64,000 nucleotides of DNA from Shewanella subflava (GTDB lineage: Bacteria > Pseudomonadota > Gammaproteobacteria > Enterobacterales > Shewanellaceae), in assembly GCF_025971955.1 (NCBI RefSeq), contig NZ_JAPDMX010000026.1:1-64000 (forward strand), read 5' to 3'. Below are positions 19,391-30,800 of the stretch, piece after piece (the first letter of the stretch is position 1; every line of letters starts with the position of its first letter). Below the pieces are notes generated by a model. The model made no database searches. It was not told the DNA's origin and was given only the letters and a program-made list of their open reading frames with translations. A program made the translations under genes and the position numbers.

Positions 19391-20847
19391 TAATTTTTCC
19401 AAAATGTCGGTGTGAATAACACCAAAAGGGTAAACACTTCTAACCGCCCAAAGAGCATCGCCATCACTAATACCCACTTTGCGCCATCTGTAATGCTGGC
19501 ATAGTTATTAGCCACATCACCTAACCCTGGGCCCAAGTTATTCAAACTGGCCGCTGTAGCACTAAAGGCTGTAATCGCATCCATGTCCATTGCCATCAAG
19601 ATGACCATACAAATCACAAAGACTAACGCATAGGCCGAAAAGAAGCCCCATACGGCATCAATAATACGATCGGGTAATGCTGTACCGCCAATACGAATTG
19701 AATACATGGCTTTAGGATGAACTAAGCGCTTAAGCTCACGCGAACCTTGTAATACTAATAAAATCAGTCGAATCACTTTCATCCCGCCGCCGGTGGAGCC
19801 CGCACACCCTCCAATAAAACTTGAGAAAATCAGTAAAATAGGTAGAAATAACGGCCAAGAATGGAAACTTTCAGTACCAAAACCAGCTGTAGTGGATATC
19901 GAGACAACCTGAAAAAAAGCATAATCTAAGGTTTGTTCGGGGGAGTCGTATATACCTGATGAATATAGCGTGACAAAACAAATAGCGGTTAAAACTAATT
20001 GCACAGCAATTAATACTTTAAATTCAGCATCTTTAAAATAAATTTTAAAGTTAATCCCTCGACGGGTAAATGCCGCAAAATGCAGACTAAAATTCACCGC
20101 TGCGATTAATAAAAACACCGCACATATAATGTTGATTAACGGACTATCGAAGTACCCTAAGCTGGCATCTTTTGTCGAAAAGCCACCAATGGCAATGGTT
20201 GAAAATGAATGACAAATCGCATCAAAAATATCCATGCCAGCAAAATAAAATGCCGTTGCACAGGCAATTGTTAACATTAAATAGATATACCATAAGGCTT
20301 TAGCAGTTTCTGCAATTCTCGGGGTCATTTTGCTGTCTTTTACAGGCCCGGGAACTTCAGCCTTGTAAAGCTGCATACCACCAATACCTAATAACGGCAA
20401 AATGGCTACAGCCAAAACGATGATACCCATACCGCCCATCCACTGTAATAGATGTCGATAAAACAGCACAGCTTTAGGTAAATCGTCCAGCCCCACAATA
20501 ACCGTGGCCCCAGTTGTTGTTAGGGCCGAAAATGATTCAAAAAAGCTATCAGTCCAGCTTAAATCAGGTTCTTTAGAAAAGATAAAGGGTAACGCACCAA
20601 TCGACCCTAGTACGGTCCAAAACAACACAACAATCAAAAAACCTTCACGGGTACGTAAATCGCCTTTTTCACGACGATTGGGATACCAAAGTAAAAAGCC
20701 TAAAAATAAGCTTACAAAAAAAGCCTGAATAAACGCCGTACCACCGCCATCTTTATATAACACCGCCACCAGCGCAGGAGGAAGCATAGTGATGGAGAAT
20801 AACCCCATCAATAACCCCGTGATTCTTATGATTGTTTTATATTGCAT
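19390..20847 (-). CDS. trkH: Trk potassium transporter TrkH, E. coli-like copy
   Basis: A 485-residue membrane protein nearly collinear with E. coli TrkH: PNRREKGDLRTREGFLIVVLFW, ALTTTGATVIVGLD, WMGGMGIIVLAVAILPLLGIGGMQLYKAE, PRIAETAKALW, SIAIGG-like TIAIGGFSTKDAS, GGCAGSTGGGMKVIR and NNLGPGLGD with C-terminal GRLEVFTLLVLFTPTFW. It imports K+ with TrkA. It is followed directly by hemG (TAATG overlap) and preceded at 82 bp by yigZ. A divergent paralogue sits 3 kb away beside trkA, so the genome has at least two TrkH-type channels. Confidence 0.96.
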   Translation of the reverse strand: MQYKTIIRITGLLMGLFSITMLPPALVAVLYKDGGGTAFIQAFFVSLFLGFLLWYPNRREKGDLRTREGFLIVVLFWTVLGSIGALPFIFSKEPDLSWTDSFFESFSALTTTGATVIVGLDDLPKAVLFYRHLLQWMGGMGIIVLAVAILPLLGIGGMQLYKAEVPGPVKDSKMTPRIAETAKALWYIYLMLTIACATAFYFAGMDIFDAICHSFSTIAIGGFSTKDASLGYFDSPLINIICAVFLLIAAVNFSLHFAAFTRRGINFKIYFKDAEFKVLIAVQLVLTAICFVTLYSSGIYDSPEQTLDYAFFQVVSISTTAGFGTESFHSWPLFLPILLIFSSFIGGCAGSTGGGMKVIRLILLVLQGSRELKRLVHPKAMYSIRIGGTALPDRIIDAVWGFFSAYALVFVICMVILMAMDMDAITAFSATAASLNNLGPGLGDVANNYASITDGAKWVLVMAMLFGRLEVFTLLVLFTPTFWKN

Positions 20848-20929
20848 TAATGGCTTCTGTTGGCTAAATGTTGTAAAAACATGAATAAATAAGCTTTATT
20901 AGGGCATTTTGGCATAACTTCAGCCTAGC

Positions 20930-21550
20930 TCAAACTGTAAACTTCACTTGAAGTGCCCCTTGGGTCATAGTGGCCAGCTGTGTATTGAAATGTTCGAGGG
21001 CATCTTTAGCTAATTCAAACTTAAGTTCAACCTTGTCGGTAAACTCTTTAGTTAACATCACCCCATCATGTTGGCCGATAATATATTCAATATCAGCTAA
21101 TTGTGCATAGCTACACGCTAAGTAAACTGGATAGCGAATAAACTTAGTCACCAAACTGAGTTGTGGCATTCCTTGTTTAATACCCGAGCTGTAAGCCCGC
21201 ATTAAACCGCCCACACCTAGCTTGGTACCACCAAAATAGCGCACCACAATTGCGCCAACTTCACCCACATTCGCCCCTTGCAATGCAGCAAGCATCGGTC
21301 TTCCTGCACTTCCCGCTGGTTCACCATCGTCACTGGAGCCGATATTCACCATATCATTAGGCGCACCTGCTATATAGGCATAGCAATAATGGCTTGCCCC
21401 GGGATATTCTTGCTTGATGTTAGTAAGTGTTAACTTCAAAACATCCTGAGTTGGACAATGAAACAGAAAAGAGATAAAACGACTATGTTTTATCTCTTCT
21501 TCAATCAATAAGTTAGACTCTGGTATCGAATAACTCTCAGTCAAGACCAC
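20930..21550 (-). CDS. yigZ: YigZ / IMPACT family protein
   Basis: A 206-residue protein of the YigZ/IMPACT family (N-terminal UPF0029 domain). Motifs are [43 protein letters not shown] and [21 protein letters not shown]. The biochemical role in bacteria is not established. The start is GTG at 21550, overlapping the last 14 bp of pepQ, so the genes are co-translated; the arrangement pepQ-yigZ-trkH-hemG is conserved with E. coli. Confidence 0.94.
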   Translation of the reverse strand: MVLTESYSIPESNLLIEEEIKHSRFISFLFHCPTQDVLKLTLTNIKQEYPGASHYCYAYIAGAPNDMVNIGSSDDGEPAGSAGRPMLAALQGANVGEVGAIVVRYFGGTKLGVGGLMRAYSSGIKQGMPQLSLVTKFIRYPVYLACSYAQLADIEYIIGQHDGVMLTKEFTDKVELKFELAKDALEHFNTQLATMTQGALQVKFTV

Positions 21551-22853
21551 ACTCTCTTGTCATATTTTCATTTCTATCTGCATGAACGATGACATTATCT
21601 TCAATACGGATCCCACCAAAAGGACGCATCAAAGCAACCGTTTGCCAATTGACTAATTGTTTTGCATTATCCGATAAGTCATTCAGTAATGAATCGATAA
21701 TATAAATCCCCGGCTCTATTGTGAGCACCTGGTTCACCGCTAGCGTTCTGGTGCAACGCAAAAATGGATGTTTTTCAGGTGCAGGGATATGAGTCCCTCT
21801 TTCATCATGGGAATACCCTCCCATATCATGAACTTGCAGACCAAGCATATGGCCCAAACCGTGCGGGAAAAAGGCATTGGTTACGCCTGAGTCGATTAAT
21901 GCCGAGGCATCCGAATATGCCAGCTCAAAATCAATCAATAACTGTGCAATTCGCTCATGGGTCATGATGTGTAAATCAGTGTATTTCACCCCTGGTCTCA
22001 TTGCATCAATAATACGTAATTGTTGCTGATTCAGTGCGCTGATTAATTCAGAGAAGCGGTTTTTCTCAAATGAATAAGTTCGGGTAATATCTGCCGCATA
22101 ACCATGGTAGCTTGCGCCAGCATCAATCAAAAAAGACAATCGCTGCTGTGGCTTGACGTGCGCTAAAGTCATGTAATGTAAAATTGCAGCATTTTGATTG
22201 AGGGCAATAATGTTGCCATAGGGCATTTCATTTTCACCTTGGCTTATTTCGGCCAAATATTGCTGCTGGATCTCAAACTCACTAGCACCATTAAAAAATG
22301 CGCTTTTTGCCGCTTTATGACCTCTTACTGCAATTTGATTCGATCGGCGTAAACACTCAAGCTCGTATTGTGTTTTGTCTGCACGATGATAATGCAGATA
22401 ATTCATGACAGCATCGGGGTTGCGTGATGAAAAATCAAGCACATCAGCAACATCTAAATGCTCACCTATATATGCCCACCCAGTTAAATCTTTTGGTAAA
22501 AACTCAGCAACTTTGTCGGCTTTAGTCAATAATTGAATATCAAAGTGTTCGGTCCAAAATGCTTCGGGAACATCACTGACCTTATGCCAAAAATCCACCG
22601 GACGATAAAAAACTAATTTAGGTTTATCTACACCATTTACAATGACCCAGCAATTAGGATTATCGAGTACTGGTAACCAAGCTTTGAAATGAGGGTTAAC
22701 CTTAAATGGATAATTCATGTCATCTAAAAATTGCCGGTGTGGCTGCCCAGAGTGGATGACCAATCCTGCTAACCCTTCTCGGTGTGAAATTTCGGCCACA
22801 CGACGATTTAATTCAGCAATATGCGCATGATAAAAGCTAGCCAGCTTATCCAT
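21537..22853 (-). CDS. pepQ: Xaa-Pro dipeptidase PepQ
   Basis: A 438-residue M24B metallopeptidase that hydrolyses X-Pro dipeptides in the cytoplasm. The C-terminal pita-bread domain carries the dinuclear metal ligands: [19 protein letters not shown] (two Asp), [16 protein letters not shown] (His), TIEPGIYI (Glu) and GGIRIEDNV (Glu). The N-terminal 170 residues form the usual creatinase-like domain. Length matches E. coli PepQ (about 443). It is divergent from fadB, as in E. coli. Confidence 0.96.
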   Translation of the reverse strand: MDKLASFYHAHIAELNRRVAEISHREGLAGLVIHSGQPHRQFLDDMNYPFKVNPHFKAWLPVLDNPNCWVIVNGVDKPKLVFYRPVDFWHKVSDVPEAFWTEHFDIQLLTKADKVAEFLPKDLTGWAYIGEHLDVADVLDFSSRNPDAVMNYLHYHRADKTQYELECLRRSNQIAVRGHKAAKSAFFNGASEFEIQQQYLAEISQGENEMPYGNIIALNQNAAILHYMTLAHVKPQQRLSFLIDAGASYHGYAADITRTYSFEKNRFSELISALNQQQLRIIDAMRPGVKYTDLHIMTHERIAQLLIDFELAYSDASALIDSGVTNAFFPHGLGHMLGLQVHDMGGYSHDERGTHIPAPEKHPFLRCTRTLAVNQVLTIEPGIYIIDSLLNDLSDNAKQLVNWQTVALMRPFGGIRIEDNVIVHADRNENMTRECGLD

Positions 22854-22931
22854 TTTTTAATCCCTATTCTTGAGTTGGCGAACCTTAACAGTCTACCACA
22901 AAGGAAAAAAATCACCTCAGCAGACAAAAAA

Positions 22932-22947
22932 TTAAACGGTCGTTTAA
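22932..22947. promoter_or_regulatory. Perfect dyad, candidate PsrA/FadR-type operator of fadBA
   Basis: TTAAACG-GT-CGTTTAA is a perfect inverted repeat with 7-bp arms in the pepQ-fadB gap. It contains AAAC-N4-GTTT, the core of the PsrA fatty-acid regulator site described in pseudomonads and proposed for Shewanella. A separate ACTGGTC at about 22993-22999 resembles a FadR half-site. Assignment is by motif memory only. The rest of the 22854-23089 gap holds the divergent promoters. Confidence 0.55.
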
Positions 22948-23089
22948 ATTGGGTGTTGTAATTTTTGTCATTTAGTCGCACACTGTTGTGTAACTGGTCA
23001 AATGATGGCCTACACTGCTGTAAAACAAGCTTGATAACTACACGGTAATAAAGATGTGGAAATCGCTTTAAGCAATAAGGAAGCAAGCA

Positions 23090-25240
23090 ATGATCTACCA
23101 AAGCCCTACCATCCAGGTTGAGTTACTAGAAGACAATATTGCCAAGCTGTGCTTTGATGCACCGGGCTCGGTAAACAAGTTCGACAGAGAAACTTTAGCC
23201 TCTTTAGATGCTGCATTAGATAGCATCAAGCAACATGCTGAGATTAAAGCACTGTTACTTACCTCAGCCAAAAGCACATTTATCGTTGGTGCTGATATCA
23301 CTGAGTTTTTAGGATTATTTAAGCAAGATGACGCCACATTACTCGCTTGGGTTGAACAAGCTAATGCGGTATTCAATAAGCTTGAAGATTTACCTTTTCC
23401 GACAGTATCTGCCATCAACGGTTTTGCCTTGGGCGGCGGTTGTGAAACAATTTTAGCAACAGATTTACGTGTTGCAGATACTAATGCGCGTGTAGGTTTA
23501 CCTGAAACAAAATTGGGGTTAATTCCAGGTTTTGGTGGCACAGTACGTCTACCTCGGGTGATTGGCGCAGACAATGCGTTAGAGTGGATCACATCAGGTA
23601 AAGAACAGCGCCCAGATGACGCGCTTAAAGTGGGTGCTATTGACGCTGTCGTTGCCCCAGAAAACTTACAATCTGCAGCCATTCAAATGATACACGATGC
23701 GCTAGCGGGTAACTTAGATTGGCAAGCTCGTCGTAAACAAAAGCAATCTCCCCTTCAGCTTGCTAAGTTAGAAGCTATGATGTCTTTTGCTACCGCTAAA
23801 GGCATGGTGTTCTCGATTGCCGGTAAACATTATCCAGCGCCAATGGCAGCTGTGAATGTTATCGAGCAAGCTGCAACACTTGATCGCGCAGGTGCATTAC
23901 AAGTTGAAGCGCAAGCCTTTATTAAGCTAGCTAAAACTGAAGTCGCTACGGCGCTTATCGGTATTTTCTTAAACGACCAGTTCGTTAAAGGCAAAGCAAA
24001 AAAAGCGGTAAAATTAGCTAAAGATGTTAACAATGCAGCGGTACTTGGTGCAGGCATTATGGGCGGTGGTATCGCCTACCAAAGCGCTAGCAAAGGTACT
24101 CCGATTGTCATGAAAGACATCGCCCAGCCTGCACTTGAGTTGGGACTAAACGAAGCGGCTAAACTGCTTTCTGCACAAGTTGCCCGTGGACGATCTACGC
24201 CAGAAAAAATGGCCCAAGTACTCAACAATATCACGCCATCTTTAGACTATGCTGCAATTAAACATAGCGATGTGGTCGTAGAAGCGGTTGTCGAGCATCC
24301 AAAAGTGAAAGCGACCGTATTGGCTGAAGTGGAAGGTTTCGTCGCTGAAGATGCCATCATTGCATCAAACACCTCGACTATTTCAATCAACTTACTCGCA
24401 AAAAGCCTCAAGAAGCCTGAACGTTTCTGTGGTATGCACTTCTTTAACCCTGTGCACAAAATGCCATTAGTGGAAGTTATCCGTGGTGAGCATAGCTCAG
24501 AAGAAACCATTGCTTCAGTTGTGGCTTATGCCAGCAAAATGGGTAAAACCCCTATTGTTGTTAATGACTGCCCAGGCTTCTTTGTTAACCGTGTACTGTT
24601 TCCATACTTCGCAGGCTTTAACGGTCTACTTGCCGACGGCGCAGATTTTGCCGCCGTTGATAAAGTGATGGAAAAACAATTTGGTTGGCCAATGGGCCCA
24701 GCTTACTTACTTGACGTTGTAGGATTAGATACCGGCCACCACGCACAAGCTGTTATGGCTGAAGGTTTCCCTGACAGAATGGGTAAAACAGACAAAGATG
24801 CAATTGACATCATGTTTGAAAACAAACGCTTAGGACAAAAGAATGCCAAAGGATTCTATGCTTACTCTGTTGACCGTCGCGGTAAGCCGAAAAAAGATAT
24901 CGACCCAACCAGCTACGAGTTACTCAAAGGTACATTTGGCGAACTAAAAGCATTTGAAGCTGATGACATCATCGCACGCTGTATGATTCCAATGATCATT
25001 GAAACTGTGCGTTGTTTAGAAGAAGGCATTGTTGCCTCTCCAGCAGAAGCTGATATGGGCTTAGTTTACGGCTTAGGTTTCCCTCCATTTCGTGGGGGTG
25101 TATTCCGTTATTTAGACACCATGGGCATAGCAGCATTTGTTGCCCTAGCGGATAAATATGCGCATTTAGGTGGCTTATACCAAGTGACTGATGCAATGCG
25201 TGAACTTGCAGCCAACAACGGTAGTTACTACCAAGCCTAA
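23090..25240 (+). CDS. fadB: Fatty acid oxidation complex alpha subunit FadB
   Basis: A 716-residue multifunctional beta-oxidation enzyme. The N-terminal crotonase domain (about 1-190) gives enoyl-CoA hydratase and isomerase activity (FALGGGCE with catalytic Glu, [20 protein letters not shown]). From about residue 315 follows the NAD-binding 3-hydroxyacyl-CoA dehydrogenase ([40 protein letters not shown]) and the C-terminal helical domains. It starts after AAGGAAGCAAGCA. It forms the fadBA operon with fadA 22 bp downstream, and is likely controlled by fatty-acid-responsive repressors at the dyad upstream. Confidence 0.98.
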   Translation: MIYQSPTIQVELLEDNIAKLCFDAPGSVNKFDRETLASLDAALDSIKQHAEIKALLLTSAKSTFIVGADITEFLGLFKQDDATLLAWVEQANAVFNKLEDLPFPTVSAINGFALGGGCETILATDLRVADTNARVGLPETKLGLIPGFGGTVRLPRVIGADNALEWITSGKEQRPDDALKVGAIDAVVAPENLQSAAIQMIHDALAGNLDWQARRKQKQSPLQLAKLEAMMSFATAKGMVFSIAGKHYPAPMAAVNVIEQAATLDRAGALQVEAQAFIKLAKTEVATALIGIFLNDQFVKGKAKKAVKLAKDVNNAAVLGAGIMGGGIAYQSASKGTPIVMKDIAQPALELGLNEAAKLLSAQVARGRSTPEKMAQVLNNITPSLDYAAIKHSDVVVEAVVEHPKVKATVLAEVEGFVAEDAIIASNTSTISINLLAKSLKKPERFCGMHFFNPVHKMPLVEVIRGEHSSEETIASVVAYASKMGKTPIVVNDCPGFFVNRVLFPYFAGFNGLLADGADFAAVDKVMEKQFGWPMGPAYLLDVVGLDTGHHAQAVMAEGFPDRMGKTDKDAIDIMFENKRLGQKNAKGFYAYSVDRRGKPKKDIDPTSYELLKGTFGELKAFEADDIIARCMIPMIIETVRCLEEGIVASPAEADMGLVYGLGFPPFRGGVFRYLDTMGIAAFVALADKYAHLGGLYQVTDAMRELAANNGSYYQA

Positions 25241-25259
25241 TTAGCGGGAAAGGAATTAA

Positions 25260-26426
<1,167 letters not shown>

Positions 26427-26484
26427 ATTGTAGCCTAATGCTAACAAGCCAAAGTTGACCCTGTAGCTTGATGGCACTGAGTGA

Positions 26485-26520
26485 AAAAAACCGAATTATG
26501 ATAAAATAATTCGGTTTTTT
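26485..26520 (+). terminator. fadBA terminator
   Basis: A 14-bp perfect stem (AAAAAACCGAATTA at 26485-26498, complement at 26507-26520) with an 8-base loop, ending in a T-rich run. It lies about 60 bp after the fadA stop. The consensus parS site begins 20 bp beyond it. Confidence 0.92.
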
Positions 26521-26540
26521 TATTTTCATGAAACGGCTTA

Positions 26541-26556
26541 TGTTCCACGTGAAACA
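26541..26556. other. parS: parS site 1 (exact consensus match)
   Basis: TGTTCCACGTGAAACA matches the conserved bacterial ParB binding sequence TGTTNCACGTGAAACA at every position. ParB, encoded at 57091-57969, should load here and spread. It lies in the 26427-26862 intergenic region after the fadA terminator; the rest of that 436-bp region (about 26560-26860) is AT-rich, with no other feature that I can support beyond the tusA promoter that must be there. Confidence 0.92.
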
Positions 26557-26862
26557 TATTTGAGAAAAATTAAAAAACACAAAAAATGCGACTGATTGAG
26601 TAGCTACTCATAGAAAATCACTGAATGCTAGGACAAGTTAAAAAGATTAAAACATCCTTTAGCCTTAATTGTTATTTGCACATTCCAAAACCAAAGATAA
26701 TGATTTACCAAACTGATCATCAATCAAAAAGTCATCGTCGGTTCACATCACTCTTTCAAATAATTTTGCTCGCTTTAAATCACATTAGCCGTCACTAAAC
26801 TTGGCAAGTTTAACTTGGCGGAGTACCATAAACACATCGTTATGTTGTCAGTAGAAATGGTA

Positions 26863-27126
26863 ATGTCAGAACAATTAACCTCAGCAGATATATTTAAACA
26901 AGCCCAACATCAACTTAATGCTTTAGGTTTACGCTGCCCTGAACCCGTCATGATGATCCGCAAAACGGTGAGAAAAATGGCGGACGGTGAAACACTGCTC
27001 ATTATTGCCGACGACCCTGCAACAACCAGAGACATTCCCAGTTTTTGTGAGTTTATGGATCACACTCTAATCGCCAGCGCGACCGATGTGACGCCATATC
27101 AATATTTGCTCAAAAAGGGATTATGA
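26863..27126 (+). CDS. tusA: Sulfur carrier protein TusA
   Basis: TusA takes persulfide sulfur from IscS and passes it on for tRNA 2-thiouridine synthesis and other sulfur uses. The 87-residue protein has the defining [19 protein letters not shown] motif with its active cysteine, and [15 protein letters not shown] typical of E. coli TusA. The start at 26863 ([11 protein letters not shown]) is preferred by homology, but in-frame ATGs at 26842 and 26857 and a TTG at 26815 are possible because no strong ribosome site distinguishes them. Its stop overlaps the next gene's start (ATGA). Confidence 0.93.
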   Translation: MSEQLTSADIFKQAQHQLNALGLRCPEPVMMIRKTVRKMADGETLLIIADDPATTRDIPSFCEFMDHTLIASATDVTPYQYLLKKGL

Positions 27127-27590
27127 TGCAGCAACCTAAAATTGACATCACATTAGCTGCAATAGCTTATAAAACTGCAAAACGTGGTGTTATGAATTCG
27201 GTATTCTGCGCCAACGTCACCGTCGAGCGTGGCGTTGAAAATGATATCTTTGGCCGCCCCGGTAAACGTCAAGTCACCGTGATGTCAAAAGAGCAATGGC
27301 AAATAGCATGTCAGCAAATTGGTAACGATTTAGATTGGCTTACCCGCAGAGCCAATTTAATGATAAGCGGCTATCAATTCAGTGCGGCTGATGTCGGTAA
27401 AGTGATTCAAATAGGTGATGATTTACAATTAATCATTACGGGTGAAACGGATCCCTGTAAAAAAATGGAGCAGGCTTATTCAGGCTTAGAGCAAGCACTA
27501 ACACCCAATTGGCGTGGCGGCGTTACCTGTAAAGTAATAGTCTCGGGCCTAATTCAACAAGATGATATTGTCACCATCAAAACGCTATAA
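27123..27590 (+). CDS. MOSC domain protein
   Basis: A 155-residue stand-alone MOSC (molybdenum cofactor sulfurase C-terminal) domain. Features are [64 protein letters not shown] with the conserved cysteine, and [18 protein letters not shown] proteins are thought to move sulfur or handle molybdenum cofactor; the exact role here is unknown. The 4-bp ATGA overlap with tusA indicates translational coupling with a sulfur carrier, which fits a sulfur-transfer role. The first codon could be either of two adjacent ATGs (27123 or 27126). Confidence 0.85.
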   Translation: MMQQPKIDITLAAIAYKTAKRGVMNSVFCANVTVERGVENDIFGRPGKRQVTVMSKEQWQIACQQIGNDLDWLTRRANLMISGYQFSAADVGKVIQIGDDLQLIITGETDPCKKMEQAYSGLEQALTPNWRGGVTCKVIVSGLIQQDDIVTIKTL

Positions 27591-27818
27591 ACAAGCATAA
27601 AAGTCTTAATATCACCAGTGAACTAAGCAATTTTGTCACTATTTAAGCCTCAAAGATGATGCATTGTCATCAATTGAAACAGAATTTTTGTGTCGTTAAT
27701 TGCCCATTTATGCGATAAAGGTTGCCAAGCCAGATTTGATGCTAGCAACCTTGCTAAACCACTCACCAACGGTTTGCTAGTATTCATTTTCTTATAACGA
27801 TAAATAAATGGATCTTGC
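27591..27818. other. Intergenic region with long inverted repeat
   Basis: This 228-bp gap precedes the propeller/amidohydrolase gene. AAGGTTGC (about 27718-27725) is repeated inverted as GCAACCTT (about 27745-27752), with a further copy of GCTAG nearby. It may be an operator or an RNA hairpin; I cannot assign it. No coding frame or tRNA is seen. Confidence 0.3.
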
Positions 27819-30800
27819 ATGTTCACACAAAAACTTACCCCAATATATACTGCGATAGCTTTATCGCTTGGTATCAGTACCAGCAGTTTTGCAACCGAAG
27901 AAGAAGCGGCTAAATGGCAAGTAAATGCCCCAGAAAATGCCCCACTTCAAAAAGTCGATATTAATGTTACCGATGGCACATGGATGAACGTTAGTGTATC
28001 TCCTGACGGTAAAACCATCGTATTTGATTTGCTAGGTGACATTTATCAAATGCCAATATCCGGCGGTGAAGCCAAGGCAATATCAAGCGGTATTGCATGG
28101 CAAATGCAGCCTGTATATAGCCCAGATGGAAAATACATCGCTTTCACCTCTGATGAAGATGGCGGCGACAATATATGGGTCATGAATGCTGATGGTACTA
28201 ACCCACACCCTGTAACAAAAGAAACCTTCCGCCTATTAAATAGTCCGGCGTGGAGCCCTGATTCACAGTATTTAGTGGCGCGTAAGCACTTCACCGCAAG
28301 CCGAAGTTTAGGTGCTGGCGAGGTATGGATGTATCACGTTGCGGGCGGTCAAGGTGTTAAATTAACTGAGCGCCCTAACGACCAAAAAGATTTAGGCGAG
28401 CCAGCTTATTCGCCTGACGGACGTTATATTTACTTCAGCCAAGATGCGACCCCTGGTAAAACCTTTCATTACTCAAAAGATTCGGTAAAAGGCATTTATA
28501 AAATCAAGCGCTATGATACCCAAACCGGTGATATTGAAGTGTTGATTGAAGGTACAGGCGGTGCAATTAGACCCACACCAAGTCCTGATGGTAAAAAGCT
28601 CGCATACATTAAGCGTGATGGCTTCCAATCCACCTTATATTTACTTGATCTAAAGTCGGGTGAAACCACAAAGCTATACGACAAATTAGACCGTGATATG
28701 CAAGAAACCTGGGCCATTCATGGTGTCTATCCAACCATGTCTTGGACCCAAGATAATAAAGAAATAGTATTTTGGGCTAACGGTAAAATAAATAAACTGA
28801 ATGTAGCAAAGCAGACGCTTAGCGATATTCCCTTTTCAGTTAAAACCCAATTAGACATACAACCGTCAGTACGCTTTACACAAAACCTTGACCAAGATAA
28901 GTTTGACGTAAAAATGTTACGTATGGCGCAGGTTTCACCCAATGGTGAAAAAGTGGTATTTGAAGCGCTAGGTAAACTGTGGATACGCGACATTAACAAT
29001 GGTACCCAACAACGTTTAACTCGATTAGACGACGGCATCAATGAACTCTTCCCACAATGGTCTCGTGATGGTAAAGACATTGTGTTTACCACTTGGAATG
29101 ATCAAGACCAAGGCACTGTAAGTGTAGTCAGTGCGCGAGGTGGAAAAGCCAAAGTATTGACCAGTGAGCCAGGTAAATACGTTGAAGCCACCTTCTCGCC
29201 AGATGGCGAAACCATTGTATACCGCAAAGCAAAAGGCGGTTACATGACACCTCGAACTTGGTCGCAGGAACCTGGTTTATACAAAGTAGATATCAAGGGT
29301 AAGCAAAATACCAAGATTTCATCCAGTGGTCATCAACCCCAATTTGGTGCCGATAATGATCGCGTATTCTTCATGGACTATGGTGACAAACCTGAGCTCG
29401 CTTCTATCGGTTTAAATGGATTTGAAAAACGTACCCATTACACTAGTGATCACGCTACTGAATTCCGAGTATCTCCTGATGGCGAGCATTTAGCGTTTGC
29501 TGAACGTTTTCGCGTGTATGTCACCCCTTTTGCTAAACACGGTGAAACAATTCATATAGGTCCGAAAGCGAACAACTTACCTGTGGCACAACTGAGTGTC
29601 CGTGCAGGTGAAAGCATTAGCTGGAACAATGACAGCAATCAATTATATTGGACGCTTGGTCCTGATCTATACCAAGCCAAAGTAGATACCTCTTACGCTC
29701 AGTCTGACACAAAAATCGAGCCTAGAATTACTTCAATCGGCTTTACAGAAAAAGCAGATGTTCCACGTGGAACCATCGCGTTCGTTGGCGGTAAAGTGAT
29801 TACCCTTGAAAATGATCAAGTGATTGAAAATGGTGTGGTAATTGTCAAAGACAACAAGATTCTGAGTGTCGGTGATGCAACGACTGAGATCCCATCTGGT
29901 GCAGAAGTTATCGATATTAAAGGCAAATCAATTATGCCTGGTTTATTCGATGCCCATGCTCATGGTGGTCAAGCTGACGATGAAATCATTCCACAGCAAA
30001 ACTGGGCGCTATACTCAGGGCTATCATTAGGAGTTACTTCAATCCATGACCCTTCAAATGATACCACCGAGATTTTTGCCGCTTCTGAGCAACAAAAAGC
30101 CGGTAATATTGTTGGCCCGCGAATCTTTTCAACTGGCACTATTTTGTATGGTGCTAACCTACCGGGTTACACATCACATGTAGACTCATTGGATGATGCA
30201 AAATTCCACTTAGAGCGTTTAAAGAAAGTCGGTGCCTTTAGTGTTAAAAGCTATAACCAACCTCGACGAAACCAACGCCAACAGGTTATTCAAGCAGCAC
30301 GAGAGTTAGAAATGATGGTGGTGCCTGAAGGCGGTAGCTTATTGCAACATAACCTATCAATGATTGCCGATGGTCACACAACCGTTGAACACTCATTGCC
30401 AGTTGCATCTATCTACAGTGATATCAAACAATTTTGGCAACAAACAGAAGTATCATATACCCCGACTCTAGTAGTCGCATATGGTGGTATTTCAGGTGAA
30501 CATTACTGGTATGACAAAACTGATGTATGGGCACACCCACGTCTAAGTATGTATGTTCCATCAGATATTCTCGATGCGCGCTCAATGCGCCGTACTACTG
30601 CGCCGGATGAACATTACAATCATTTCAATGTCGCGCGCGTAGCGAACGAGCTAAACAATGTCGGTGTTAAAGCCAACATTGGTGCACATGGGCAGCGTGA
30701 GGGTTTAGCAGCACATTGGGAAATGTGGATGTTTGCACAGGGCGGCATGAGCAATATGGAAGTGTTAAAAACGGCCACCATTAATCCTGCAACGACCTTC

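Noticed and set aside
22808..23101. 97-residue open frame across the pepQ-fadB gap
   Set aside because: It runs through the control region and the pepQ start with no ribosome site and no protein-like pattern.
26427..26862. Hidden tRNA or small RNA gene after fadA
   Set aside because: Apart from the terminator and parS I found no cloverleaf-like arms, T-loop sequence or convincing promoter-terminator pair.
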